A stretch of DNA of 34,201 bases from Bacillota bacterium (GCA_023420935.1 JAEZUR010000142.1:1-34201), one strand, 5' to 3'. Positions 1 to 7,671 are shown, numbered from the stretch's first letter. Notes: generated by a model not told the origin, from the sequence alone. Numbers and translations are program-made.

Positions 1-128
1 TTTTCTCCAAGTAGAGCATGAATTTCTCCACTTTGTAAATGAAACTGTACATCACGTAATGCAATTACCGCCGAAGAATAGCTTTTCCCAATGTGTTTGG
101 CTTCTAATAAACTTTGTTGTGTACTCAT
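1..128 (-). CDS. Sugar ABC transporter ATP-binding protein (N-terminal 42 residues only)
   Basis: This is the beginning of an ABC ATPase cut by the window edge. The visible protein begins MSTQQSLLEAKHIGKSY and runs through an ALRDVQFHL..GEIHALLGE stretch, which is the lead-in to a Walker A loop in RbsA/MglA/YtfR-type sugar ATPases. The Walker A itself lies outside the window. The start ATG at 126-128 follows a repeated GGTAGGTAGG purine tract. The gene follows the YtfQ-like binding protein by 91 nt in the same direction, and a hairpin lies between them, so it is probably the second gene of the uptake operon. In YtfR-like systems the full protein has two ATPase domains, about 500 residues; that cannot be seen here. 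Confidence 0.85.
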   Translation of the reverse strand, partial: MSTQQSLLEAKHIGKSYSSAVIALRDVQFHLQSGEIHALLGE

Positions 129-176
129 ATCATACCTACCTACCTTTCTTTCCTATGAAAGCTTGTTTAGATAAAG

Positions 177-204
177 AATGGAAAGTGGCAAGCCACTTTC
201 CATT
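177..204 (-). terminator. Intercistronic hairpin between binding-protein and ATPase genes
   Basis: A 13-bp perfect stem (177-189 with 192-204) sits 16 nt after the stop of the binding protein and about 50 nt before the ATPase start. On the minus strand it is followed by only a weak U-rich stretch (CTTTATCTA), so it looks more like a partial terminator or an mRNA 3'-end stabiliser than a full stop. This arrangement is common in sugar operons and would leave more binding protein than ATPase. Confidence 0.75.
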
Positions 205-219
205 GTCACTTATTCGTAA

Positions 220-1257
220 TTAATATTTACGATTTGGTAAGTCTTGTGCTGCTGTATCTTGGCGGAAAATTCCTTCATTTGATTTGATCCATTTTTCAAC
301 TGTTTCGCCAGCTTTTAATTTTTTACAAGTGTCAAAGAATTGTTCTCCTAATAATGGGTTACATTCAACTGTTACGTTTGCTTCGCCTGCTGCCATAGCT
401 TCAAAGATTCCTTTTACACCATCAATAGAAACTGTTTTAATGTCTTCACCTGGTTTAAATCCTGCTTCTTTGATTGCTTCGATTGCGCCAAGCATCATAT
501 CATCATTATGTGCATAAACACCTTTGATGTCAGCACCATATGTTTTGATAAAGGATTCCATAACTTCTTTTCCTTTTGCTCTAGTAAAGTCACCAGTTTG
601 TGATTCAAGAATCTGAATGTTTGGATGATTTTGAGCTATTTCATCGTCAAAACCTTTTTTACGATCATTTGCTGCAGAAGCACCAACAGTACCTTCTAAT
701 TCAACGATCTTTCCTTCATCCCCAAGTAATGTTGCCATTTCAATTGCCGCATTTTTTCCTTCTTCAATAAAGTCAGAACCAATAAATGTAGCATATAAGC
801 TTTCATCCACTTTTGCCATACGGTCAACTAAAACGATTGGAATACCTGCATCTTTTGCTTCTGTAAATACTGCATCCCATCCAGTTTCTACTACTGGAGC
901 TAAACCAATTACATCAACGCCCATATCAATAAATGATTTGATTGCTTTAATCTGATTTTCTTGTTTTTGTTGTGCATCTGCAAACTTTAAATCAATCGTA
1001 TCTACATTCTGTCCAGCAAAGAATTGAATGGATGCTGTTTCTGCATCACGCCATCCGGACTCCTGTCCGATCTGTGCGAAACCAACTACTAATTTATCGT
1101 TAGCTGGCTCTGCTTCTTTCTCTGGTTCAGCAGCTTCCTCTGTACTAGGTGCACTAGACTCTTGTGTAGAAGTCTCAGTATTTTTCTTCCCACATCCTGC
1201 AGCCAGTGTTACAATCATAGTTGTACATAATAGGATGCTTAATAGTTTTTTCCTCAT
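220..1257 (-). CDS. YtfQ-like galactose/galactofuranose-type sugar-binding lipoprotein
   Basis: Extracellular solute-binding lipoprotein of a sugar ABC importer, periplasmic-binding-protein type I (ribose/galactose fold). The N-terminus MRKKLLSILLCTTMIVTLAAG followed by Cys22 is a lipoprotein signal. The mature part matches E. coli YtfQ (galactofuranose binding) closely from memory: shared stretches include QQKQENQIKA, LAPVVETGWD, VGASAANDRKKGF, GDFTRAKGKEVMESFIK and VYAHNDDMMLGAI. I chose the ATG at 1257 because AGGAGG (1267-1272) lies 9 nt upstream; an in-frame upstream start at 1302 has no such site. Length 345 aa is normal. A -10-like TATAAT sits at 1305-1310. The next gene is the transporter ATPase. 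Galactofuranose or galactose as substrate is an inference from the similarity. Confidence 0.9.
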   Translation of the reverse strand: MRKKLLSILLCTTMIVTLAAGCGKKNTETSTQESSAPSTEEAAEPEKEAEPANDKLVVGFAQIGQESGWRDAETASIQFFAGQNVDTIDLKFADAQQKQENQIKAIKSFIDMGVDVIGLAPVVETGWDAVFTEAKDAGIPIVLVDRMAKVDESLYATFIGSDFIEEGKNAAIEMATLLGDEGKIVELEGTVGASAANDRKKGFDDEIAQNHPNIQILESQTGDFTRAKGKEVMESFIKTYGADIKGVYAHNDDMMLGAIEAIKEAGFKPGEDIKTVSIDGVKGIFEAMAAGEANVTVECNPLLGEQFFDTCKKLKAGETVEKWIKSNEGIFRQDTAAQDLPNRKY

Positions 1258-1304
1258 AAATAATTTCCTCCTTATTTTAGGGATTATCTCCCTTTGATAC
1301 ACTC

Positions 1305-1310
1305 ATTATA
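1305..1310 (-). promoter_or_regulatory. -10 box of the sugar-binding-protein operon
   Basis: A perfect TATAAT on the minus strand 48 nt upstream of the start codon. No good -35 hexamer is found at 16-18 nt, which fits an activator-dependent promoter, perhaps driven by the AraC-type regulator encoded at 3962-5182. Confidence 0.45.
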
Positions 1311-1400
1311 GTAATTACGAAAAGGAAAGTCTTTACAATAAGATGAGGGAAATGTATAAAAATTTAACATGTGAAATGATGTTGATTAACTGGAAGGTAG

Positions 1401-1640
1401 CACTGAAAAAGTCTCTAGGTAGATATTGAAAAGAATAATGGTGTATGGATATTCATTTGGCTGCCTTACCTTCCTGCGGCATGTCCTTATATAGCCTCAA
1501 AGATACAAAAAACATCGCAGCGGCTCTGTTTTTTGCTGAGTCTATAGTCGGACATAAGAAGCCTTGTCAGACGGTCTACGCCAAGATGAATATCTATACA
1601 CCATTATTCTTATGAAGTTTGTTGAGAGACTTTTTCAGTG
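1401..1640. repeat. Large nested palindromic element 1 (240 bp)
   Basis: An imperfect inverted repeat spans the whole element. Outer stem 1401-1416 with 1625-1640 is perfect over 16 bp. A second stem 1431-1456 with 1586-1611 pairs over 26 bp with one G-T exception. Inner stems include 1481-1486 with 1550-1555, and 1506-1514 with 1527-1535 closing a 12-nt loop. It lies between the chemoreceptor gene and the sugar-binding-protein operon. No protein gene with a ribosome binding site is seen in it. It could be a MITE-like dispersed repeat or encode a long structured RNA. Confidence 0.8.
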
Positions 1641-1696
1641 CCTCGAACATTTAAAATTTTTCATGATTCTATGTGAACTTTCTATTGTATTATATG

Positions 1697-1805
1697 AAAA
1701 GCAGCTCTTTACACAATCCATATGCTCCTCTTGTAGTAGACCTTTTTATAGTTAAAAGTGTCAATTATAAGGAGGTGTATATGGATTGTGTTAAGGGCTG
1801 CTTTT
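1697..1805. repeat. Large palindrome downstream of the chemoreceptor gene
   Basis: Arms 1697-1730 and about 1772-1805 pair over some 30 bp with few mismatches; the core of 13 bp spells ACACAATCCATAT on the left arm. A small inner stem (1742-1746 with 1754-1758) sits in the loop. It begins 60 nt after the stop codon of the minus-strand chemoreceptor gene, so it may act as that unit's terminator. Both arms also carry a Shine-Dalgarno-like sequence followed by ATG GAT TGT GTN AAG, one on each strand (see findings). Confidence 0.8.
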
Positions 1806-1864
1806 ATTATTTATGAGACTTTATTATGTATATTTTCTATAAATTAGTTTTAGTGATTAAATTA

Positions 1865-3883
1865 TTACTCGTCCATTATTCCTTCCATTAAGCGAAATTT
1901 CATTACTAAATTGTTTAAATGGTTCATTTGGTTGGTTAGTTGTTCGCTGATGGCGGAACTTTCTTGTGCGGTTGCGGCATTTTCTTCTACTATGGATGAG
2001 ATTTCTTCTACTTCTTTTGATGCTTTGGCCATTGCTTCGGATTGTTTTAAGGAATCAGTAGTTATCTGGTTTACATATTGGGTGATGTTATCTGTTGCGT
2101 CTATCATTCTCTCTAAGGATTTCGTTGCATGATCGGCTATTGCATTACCATTCTGGGTTAAGGACATGGTGTTTCCTATTAAGTCTGTGGTAGTTTTTGT
2201 GGCTTGGGCACTTTTAGTAGCTAGCTGTCTTACGTTTTCGGCTATTACATTAAATCCTTTTCCTGCTTCCCCTGCTCTGGCTGCTTCAATTGCTGCATTT
2301 AATGCAAGTAGGTTAGTTTGTTCTGCGATTTCCTCAATTTCTTTTATGATATCTCCTATTTTCGAGGAGGCCTCATGTATGAAATGCATGTGTTCTACCA
2401 CTTCCATCATCTGTGCCTTTCCTTGTTCAATGATTTCTTTCGCATTATCGACCATCTCTGTAGCTTTTTTGGCACTCAATGCATTGGATTCTATCTGTAA
2501 TGTAATATGATTTATTGTATTATTTACTTCTGAGACGGATAGAGCTTGTCCATTGGCACCCTCTGCTAAGAATTGCGCACCTTCTAGCACTTGATTGGAA
2601 TTCTGGGCAACCAGCTCGGATGAGTTTTGTATTTGCTTTAATGTTCTATTTAATTCTTTCACAATGTCAAGGATGGCTGCTTTAATGGGCGAAAAGTCTC
2701 CACTATAGGTACCTGTAATATCAATATCAAAATTACCTTCCGACATTTGTTTTAAATAATACTGAATATCAGCTATTACTGCATGGAGTTCTTTGATTGT
2801 TTTTCCTATCTCATTCGCTAGAACAGAGCCCTCTTCCTGAGAAGTAATCACTGGTACCTCGGTAGTCAAATCTCCAGCTGAAAGTAATTTAATTCGATCC
2901 GTACACAATGTTATCGGTGTAGTAATAATCGTAGTCATCTTTCGAATAGCTAGATTTACAAAATATAAGATTACTATGGTAATTACCAGAATAATGAGCA
3001 TGGTAATATAGATACTCTGAGTAAATTCAAAGGAAGATGCTGAAACGCCAATACTCCAACCGTTTGAATTAAGGATAGGCGCATAGGATTCTATTTTACT
3101 TTTTCCCTCCGATCGATATTGCTCAAATCCCTTTTCTCCTTGTATCATCTTGGTTTGTATGGATGCTAGCTTACGATAGGTGGAATCCTTTTTTGCCAAC
3201 TGAATTGCATTATGTTGTTCTAATACCATATTAATATCCGTGTGTGCAATGACGTCGCCTTTCTTATTAATGATATAGCTTGAACCAGTCTTACCGATAT
3301 TAATCTGTTTCACCAGATCACTTAATATCTTTGCATCTCCTACTACAACAATCATACCCTTGAATACATTATCTTTCACAATTGGTGCTACGAATACGGT
3401 AGATAATTCACCAGTTTCTTTCGTTACAATCAAGTCAGCAACTTCTGGTTTCAGATTCGTTTTACAATCGAGAAAGTATTGTTCCTTGGAAATGTCTGTT
3501 CCATTACTACAGAGACCATTTTCATCACAGTATGTAGCTGACGTAAAACCATTACGTTTCACAAAACTATCTAACCGATTCCTGCATATAATATCTTCGG
3601 CATTGATATAATCCGTATCAAATGCGCTATCGTATGCCAGTTCCGAGATCATAATTAGATAACCTTGTAATTGACTGGAAACATCATCTGCAGCCACTTG
3701 CGCAGTTACCATCATATTCTTTTTCAATAAACTAATTGTTCCTATATAATTCGCTATGACTGCACAGCCACTGATTAACAGTACTGCTGCAGTTAAAATT
3801 ACAATTGTATTTTTTAGTATGATGGTTCTTATACTGTTGGATTTATTATTCATTCCTCTATTTATCTTCGGTAGTCTCATCAT
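1865..3883 (-). CDS. Membrane chemoreceptor (dCache-HAMP-MCP)
   Basis: Methyl-accepting chemotaxis protein of about 672 aa. Residues 21-45 form a first membrane span, about 55-285 an extracellular double-Cache-type sensor (typical GWSIGVSA near its end), 289-310 a second span, then a HAMP linker and a cytoplasmic signalling coiled coil. The receptor tip is clear: EIAEQTNLLALNAAIEAARA followed by GEAGKGF. The start at 3883 is preferred because AAGGAGG lies 8 nt upstream; the longer frame to 3913 would place that site inside the gene. It starts 78 nt downstream of the response-regulator gene in the same direction, so they may be co-transcribed. Small molecules such as sugars or amino acids are usual Cache ligands; the ligand here is unknown. 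A large palindrome follows the stop codon. Confidence 0.93.
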   Translation of the reverse strand: MMRLPKINRGMNNKSNSIRTIILKNTIVILTAAVLLISGCAVIANYIGTISLLKKNMMVTAQVAADDVSSQLQGYLIMISELAYDSAFDTDYINAEDIICRNRLDSFVKRNGFTSATYCDENGLCSNGTDISKEQYFLDCKTNLKPEVADLIVTKETGELSTVFVAPIVKDNVFKGMIVVVGDAKILSDLVKQINIGKTGSSYIINKKGDVIAHTDINMVLEQHNAIQLAKKDSTYRKLASIQTKMIQGEKGFEQYRSEGKSKIESYAPILNSNGWSIGVSASSFEFTQSIYITMLIILVITIVILYFVNLAIRKMTTIITTPITLCTDRIKLLSAGDLTTEVPVITSQEEGSVLANEIGKTIKELHAVIADIQYYLKQMSEGNFDIDITGTYSGDFSPIKAAILDIVKELNRTLKQIQNSSELVAQNSNQVLEGAQFLAEGANGQALSVSEVNNTINHITLQIESNALSAKKATEMVDNAKEIIEQGKAQMMEVVEHMHFIHEASSKIGDIIKEIEEIAEQTNLLALNAAIEAARAGEAGKGFNVIAENVRQLATKSAQATKTTTDLIGNTMSLTQNGNAIADHATKSLERMIDATDNITQYVNQITTDSLKQSEAMAKASKEVEEISSIVEENAATAQESSAISEQLTNQMNHLNNLVMKFRLMEGIMDE

Positions 3884-3961
3884 TTCCGTGTCCTCCTTGA
3901 TTGCAACAATCATGCTTTATCCTGTGTAAAATACCAATTCACATAAATAGTAATAACGTAA

Positions 3962-5182
3962 CTATTTCATTCTTGTTTCATTGCTTAATACATTTTTTCT
4001 GTAATCGACCGGAGACATACCCATTTCTTTCTTAAATACGCTGCTGAAATAATGTTGAGATGAATATCCCACTTTTTCGGCTATTTCGTAAATCTTCATT
4101 TCATTATGGCTTAGAAGTTCGATTGATTTGCGTGTCCGAATCCTAGTCAGGTAATCCACAAAGTTGATTCCAACTTCTTTCTTAAATAGTCTGCTTAAGT
4201 GTTGTGGAGAAAGATTCATATAATCGGCTATATCTAATAGTGAGAAATCTTCCTTTCTGTAATTTTGTTCAATATATTGTTTTGCCATTTTAATCACATT
4301 TGGACATTGAATGGTTTCCTTCATCATTTCCGTTAGTTGCTTGTATTGTACAATTAGTTGTTCATTTATGTCCCCATACCCCTGCAGCATAATTATTTTT
4401 GCAGGTAAATAGACTGAAATTGCCTCTTGGTATTTCTTATTGAATTCTTCAACCGAACTTTTATCTGTACTTTCTGAAATCAAAATAATGTATTTATAAT
4501 TATCTACGAAGGTACAAATAGGCGCAAGTTCTTCATAAATATCTCTTGCTATGTTCTCAGCTGCATAATATAGCAAATCATTGTCCCACTTTTCATTCAT
4601 CTCTTCATGCTCTATGTATTCTAGATAAATCATGGTAATTAAAAATGGATTAGGAATGTTTATTGCTAAATAATCTACCTTATCTTGAAATTCCTTATAA
4701 TTATAATGACCCTTAAACCATTTATGTATGGTATCAATTATTATTTTGGAACGATTATCATTCAGTAATTTCTTTGCCTGGTTAAGATATCGCTGTCCAT
4801 TATTTTTTTCTTCAATCACATCAATTACTTTGCGAATGGAATGATCAAAGGCATCTTCCATAAGTGGTTTTAGAAGATATTCGTTCACACCAAGCCTAAG
4901 TGCCTGTCTTGCATACTCAAAATTGTCATACCCCGTAATAACAATAACTACCGCATTGGGTTGTATTTCTTTTAACTTTTCAATAAATTGTAAACCATTC
5001 AAAAAAGGCATATTAATATCTACAAACAAAACATCCAGCTGTAATTTTTGCGCTATTTCCAATGCTATTTCGCCATCTTCCGCTTCTGCAACCACTTCAA
5101 TTTTATCGTATTTCCTTAATAACCTTATAATACCACCACGAATGATATCTTCATCATCAGCAACTAGTGCTTTATAAGTCAT
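3962..5182 (-). CDS. YesN-type response regulator with AraC DNA-binding domain
   Basis: Transcription regulator of 406 aa. Residues 3-120 form a receiver domain with acidic pocket D9/D10/E11, phosphorylation site D55 (VLFVDINMP) and conserved K105 (LLKPLMED). The middle (about 130-290) is a poorly conserved linker as in many YesN proteins. The last 100 residues are a two-HTH AraC domain with the signature IAEKVGYSSQHYFSSVFKKE. Such regulators normally work with a YesM-type sensor kinase and switch on sugar uptake genes. No kinase gene lies next to it in this window; its downstream neighbour is a chemoreceptor, and the sugar ABC operon at 1257 is a plausible target. Start ATG has AGGGGGC about 9 nt upstream. 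Confidence 0.93.
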   Translation of the reverse strand: MTYKALVADDEDIIRGGIIRLLRKYDKIEVVAEAEDGEIALEIAQKLQLDVLFVDINMPFLNGLQFIEKLKEIQPNAVVIVITGYDNFEYARQALRLGVNEYLLKPLMEDAFDHSIRKVIDVIEEKNNGQRYLNQAKKLLNDNRSKIIIDTIHKWFKGHYNYKEFQDKVDYLAINIPNPFLITMIYLEYIEHEEMNEKWDNDLLYYAAENIARDIYEELAPICTFVDNYKYIILISESTDKSSVEEFNKKYQEAISVYLPAKIIMLQGYGDINEQLIVQYKQLTEMMKETIQCPNVIKMAKQYIEQNYRKEDFSLLDIADYMNLSPQHLSRLFKKEVGINFVDYLTRIRTRKSIELLSHNEMKIYEIAEKVGYSSQHYFSSVFKKEMGMSPVDYRKNVLSNETRMK

Positions 5183-5357
5183 ATTGTAAGCCCCCTAATC
5201 CTATTTAAATCGAACATTTTCTTAAATAGTCTAACACCTCTAAAAATTATATAGTTATGCTATCATAGATAATTATACCATTATTTATCCTTTTTGCTTT
5301 GTAATATTTTAACGACTTTGTATAAATATTTGACTAATATTTTATAGAATAAACGCA

Positions 5358-5400
5358 AAAAAAGACATACACCTTATCACATTAAGGTTATGTCTTTTTT
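5358..5400. terminator. Bidirectional intrinsic terminator
   Basis: Hairpin with arms 5358-5369 and 5389-5400 plus inner stem 5371-5376 with 5383-5388. The outer arms are A-run and T-run, so it works as a rho-independent terminator on either strand. On the minus strand it ends the small membrane-protein gene whose stop is at 5421. Confidence 0.9.
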
Positions 5401-5420
5401 GCAAATTTTCTTATTCTGTT

Positions 5421-5675
5421 CTACTTTTGCTGTTCTGTATTCAAATCATTACAACATGAGGATTTCTTTTTACCAAACATCATGAAAACCATGAGACCCA
5501 TCATAATTGGGCATATAAAAGGTGCAATTAGTCCAAGAACACCAGAAAGAGCTGGGCTAACCTTTGCGATAAATGGTAGTGATATCATAATGATGATAGG
5601 AAGACCACAGCATAATATCATGTGAAGCATGTGTTTCATTGGATTATGATCATGATTATTTTTATTATTATTCAT
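5421..5675 (-). CDS. Small His/Met/Cys-rich two-span membrane protein
   Basis: An 84-aa protein that I do not assign to a family with certainty. The N-terminus is Asn/His-rich (MNNNKNNHDHNPMKHMLHM), followed by a Cys-Cys-Gly-Leu-Pro motif at the start of a first hydrophobic span (about 20-37) and a second span (about 42-68, ending FMMFGKKK). The tail has another Cys-Cys pair. His, Met and paired Cys suggest contact with a metal such as copper, but this is inference only. GGAGGT lies 6 nt before the ATG. It is a single-gene unit: a dyad lies in its promoter (5725-5756) and a strong terminator follows the stop codon. Confidence 0.7.
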   Translation of the reverse strand: MNNNKNNHDHNPMKHMLHMILCCGLPIIIMISLPFIAKVSPALSGVLGLIAPFICPIMMGLMVFMMFGKKKSSCCNDLNTEQQK

Positions 5676-5724
5676 AGTATAACCTCCATTTTTTTATAAG
5701 AATGTAGTTATACTATAATCAATC

Positions 5725-5756
5725 TTTATGTAGAATGTATGTAGATTCTACATAAA
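5725..5756 (-). promoter_or_regulatory. Dyad operator candidate upstream of the small membrane protein
   Basis: Arms 5725-5736 and 5745-5756 form a 12-bp perfect inverted repeat, and the right half (5739-5753) is itself a palindrome, ATGTAGA-T-TCTACAT. Reading the minus strand, TATAGT-type -10 sequence follows between the dyad and the start codon. The layout fits a repressor or activator site for a metal- or stress-responsive regulator. The regulator is not encoded nearby. Confidence 0.6.
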
Positions 5757-5801
5757 AAATATATTTGTGAACATATAAAATGATTCAATAAATGTATTAT
5801 G

Positions 5802-6458
5802 TTATTTACTAATTAATAGCTGTCTTAATTCCTCAACAGTAGATACAATATAATCTGCGCCAGCTTCCTGCAATTCACCAACCTCTGCATATCCAAATTC
5901 AACACCTATGGAAGGAACACCACAGCTTTTTGCCCCTATGATGTCATGCTTTCGATCTCCAATCATAACAACAGAACCTTTATCTTCCTGGGAGATATGA
6001 AGTTGAGCTAACACCTCTTCCATTACTTCCGCTTTCACAGTACGGGTTCCATCCAATTCACTGCCAACTACTTTCGTAAAATACGAGCGAATCTCATATT
6101 TCTGAAGAATTGGCTCCGCAAATACCGTTGGTTTGGAAGTCGCTACAGCTAGTACGAATCCCCTTTCAACCAATTCAGCCAACATATCTTTTATACCATC
6201 ATAAACTCCATTTTCATATAAACCAATGGTAGAAAATCGTTCTCTATATTTCTCAACTGCTTCTTTAGCTTTTTCTTCCGAAAACCCATAATAATCTATA
6301 AAAGATTGATGTAAGGGTGGTCCAATAAAAGGTAGTAAATGATCAAGATTTGGCTCTTCAATGCCAAAGTAATGTAATGCATATTGTACGCATTTCGTAA
6401 TTCCTTCTTTCGGATCCGTTAGTGTTCCATCTAAATCAAATAATATTGTCTTAAACAT
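5802..6458 (-). CDS. HAD-superfamily phosphatase, phosphoglycolate-phosphatase-like
   Basis: Cytoplasmic HAD hydrolase of 218 aa with all four motifs: motif I FDLDGTLTD (nucleophile D8, acid/base D10), motif II ATSKP (T107/S108), motif III K142, and motif IV GDRKHD (D168, D172). The cap domain sits between motifs I and II as in subfamily IA (Gph/PpaX-like). Family members remove phosphate from small metabolites such as 2-phosphoglycolate or nucleotides; the substrate cannot be read from sequence. Only one base separates it from the upstream acetyltransferase gene, so the two are translated from one mRNA. A GAGGAGG site precedes the ATG and overlaps the end of that gene. Confidence 0.9.
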   Translation of the reverse strand: MFKTILFDLDGTLTDPKEGITKCVQYALHYFGIEEPNLDHLLPFIGPPLHQSFIDYYGFSEEKAKEAVEKYRERFSTIGLYENGVYDGIKDMLAELVERGFVLAVATSKPTVFAEPILQKYEIRSYFTKVVGSELDGTRTVKAEVMEEVLAQLHISQEDKGSVVMIGDRKHDIIGAKSCGVPSIGVEFGYAEVGELQEAGADYIVSTVEELRQLLISK

Positions 6459-6459
6459 A

Positions 6460-6963
6460 TTAACCCTCCTCTGATAATTGAATTAATCGTTTCCCATCAA
6501 CCCGATACACTGTCCAGTCTGACATGGGATTCGCACCTAGTTTCTTATAAAATTGTATGGATGGTTCGTTCCAATCCAGACACCACCAATCCAAACGCTC
6601 ACAATTTCTTTCCACCGCAATCTTAGCCAAACAAGAAAGCATAGACTTCCCAATACCATAACTTCTATACTTCGGCCTGATAAACAAATCTTCTAGGTAC
6701 AGATTAGCCTTACCCAAAAAAGTAGAAAAATTATGAAAATACAGAGCAAATCCAACGATTTCCTCCTTAAATACCGCCAGAATCACCTCTGCCTGTTTCC
6801 TTACAAATAAAGAATCATACAACGTCTCTCGATTTGCTACCACTTCATCTTCCATCTTTTCATACTCCGCCAGCTCTCTAATAAAAGCTAATATTATATC
6901 CGTATCCTCCGGCTCCCCCACCCGAATCCGCAAGCCCTCTACTTTTGTTTCATAATACTTCAT
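6460..6963 (-). CDS. GNAT-family N-acetyltransferase, diamine-acetyltransferase-like
   Basis: Acetyl-CoA-dependent acetyltransferase of 167 aa. The acetyl-CoA loop RSYGIGKSM is at 100-108, preceded by the usual strand LYLEDLFIRPKY (88-99), and followed by a WNEPSIQFYKKLGA motif (131-144) typical of the spermidine/diamine acetyltransferase (SSAT-like) branch. Those enzymes acetylate polyamines or thialysine; that substrate is an inference. GGAGG lies 6 nt upstream of the ATG. It is the first gene of a two-gene unit with the HAD phosphatase; a strong hairpin terminator and a possible small RNA lie upstream. Confidence 0.88.
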   Translation of the reverse strand: MKYYETKVEGLRIRVGEPEDTDIILAFIRELAEYEKMEDEVVANRETLYDSLFVRKQAEVILAVFKEEIVGFALYFHNFSTFLGKANLYLEDLFIRPKYRSYGIGKSMLSCLAKIAVERNCERLDWWCLDWNEPSIQFYKKLGANPMSDWTVYRVDGKRLIQLSEEG

Positions 6964-7113
6964 ACTGCCTCCATACTGTATTTTAACATAACAATTTTAT
7001 TGTTACTCATTGTATTCTATACGCAAAATAAAGTCAACCTACTAACTATTTATTATGTGGCTTATACCCAATAACTCGATTTGTTTGAAATAAACTACTT
7101 TAAGATTAGAAAA

Positions 7114-7147
7114 AGGATGGTTAAGCAGATATCTGCTTACCCATCCT
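7114..7147 (-). terminator. Strong intrinsic terminator, minus strand
   Basis: Arms 7114-7130 and 7131-7147 pair over 17 positions with one mismatch, centred on AGCAGATATCTGCT. On the minus strand the hairpin is followed by CCTTTTTC, a U-run; the plus strand has none. It could end read-through from the GH43 operon (stop at 7700) or the candidate RNA at 7162-7247, or act as a leader terminator for the acetyltransferase gene 150 nt further on. Confidence 0.8.
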
Positions 7148-7161
7148 AAACGTCCAAATAT

Positions 7162-7247
7162 AAAAAAGGGCACTACCATATTAACGGCTACCACACAGAT
7201 AGCTTATGTTTAAATAAATTCACACACTAATATAGGCTTATATGCCC
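7162..7247 (-). ncRNA. Possible 86-nt structured small RNA
   Basis: On the minus strand a GGGCA at 7247-7243 pairs with TGCCC at 7172-7168, which is followed at once by six U (7167-7162). Inside, 7228-7236 pairs with 7176-7183 (8 bp, one bulge) and 7198-7203 pairs with 7187-7192 (6 bp with a G-U, 5-nt loop). A TATTAT/TATATT -10-like sequence lies just upstream. I match it to no known RNA family. The intergenic position, closing stem and U-run are the only support; chance folding of AT-rich DNA remains possible. Confidence 0.35.
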
Positions 7248-7509
7248 ATTAATAATATACTCATAATGTATAAAATGATGCCATACGAACATTTGTATGT
7301 CAATAGTTATTTCCCAAATTTGTATCTAGGAAATTCCTTTTCAATCTCAAAATTAGTCCTATTGTCTTTCGTTTATTTACATTAACAATATAACACCAAA
7401 GTATAATTATTACAATTACAACACTTTAAATGTTATTCTAACATTTAAATAAGTATCAAATAGGAAACCAACAAATTTATTACCTTCTACTAGCCCTCTC
7501 CAGCAACCA

Positions 7510-7671
7510 GCCTGTATAGGGGATGGGATGCTCCCGTAATGCACTGTTTAAAACACAAGCCCAAGGATTTGTTTGACAAAAGCGTACTAACCTGTACGAT
7601 TATGGCAAACAAATCCTTGGGCTTGCTGTTTTAACCTGTGTGTGAGGGAACATCCCATTCCCTATGCAGGC
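7510..7671. repeat. Large nested palindromic element 2 (162 bp)
   Basis: Nested stems: 7510-7514 with 7667-7671, a 20-bp near-perfect stem containing ATGGGATG on the left arm, a perfect 20-bp stem 7556-7575 with 7606-7625, and an apical stem 7583-7587 with 7594-7598. It starts 28 nt downstream of the GH43 stop codon on the minus strand, so it can serve as the 3' end of the glycoside-hydrolase operon. It lacks a U-run. Its size and nested form match the elements at 1401 and 15626 but the sequence differs. Confidence 0.85.

Noticed and set aside
150..170. TGAAAGCTTGTTTA as a possible catabolite-repression (cre) site
   Set aside because: The central CG of the cre consensus is missing; no convincing cre site was found at other sugar promoters.
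1564..1755. 63-residue open frame on the plus strand
   Set aside because: No ribosome site, no recognisable domain, and it runs across two palindromic elements.
2166..2510. 114-residue open frame on the plus strand inside the chemoreceptor gene
   Set aside because: It is the reverse reading of the repetitive signalling coiled coil, with no ribosome site.
7162..7247. Reading the structured region as a tRNA or a cyclic di-GMP riboswitch
   Set aside because: There is no T-loop GTTCGAATC or seven-pair acceptor stem, and the conserved core bases of the GEMM riboswitch are absent.
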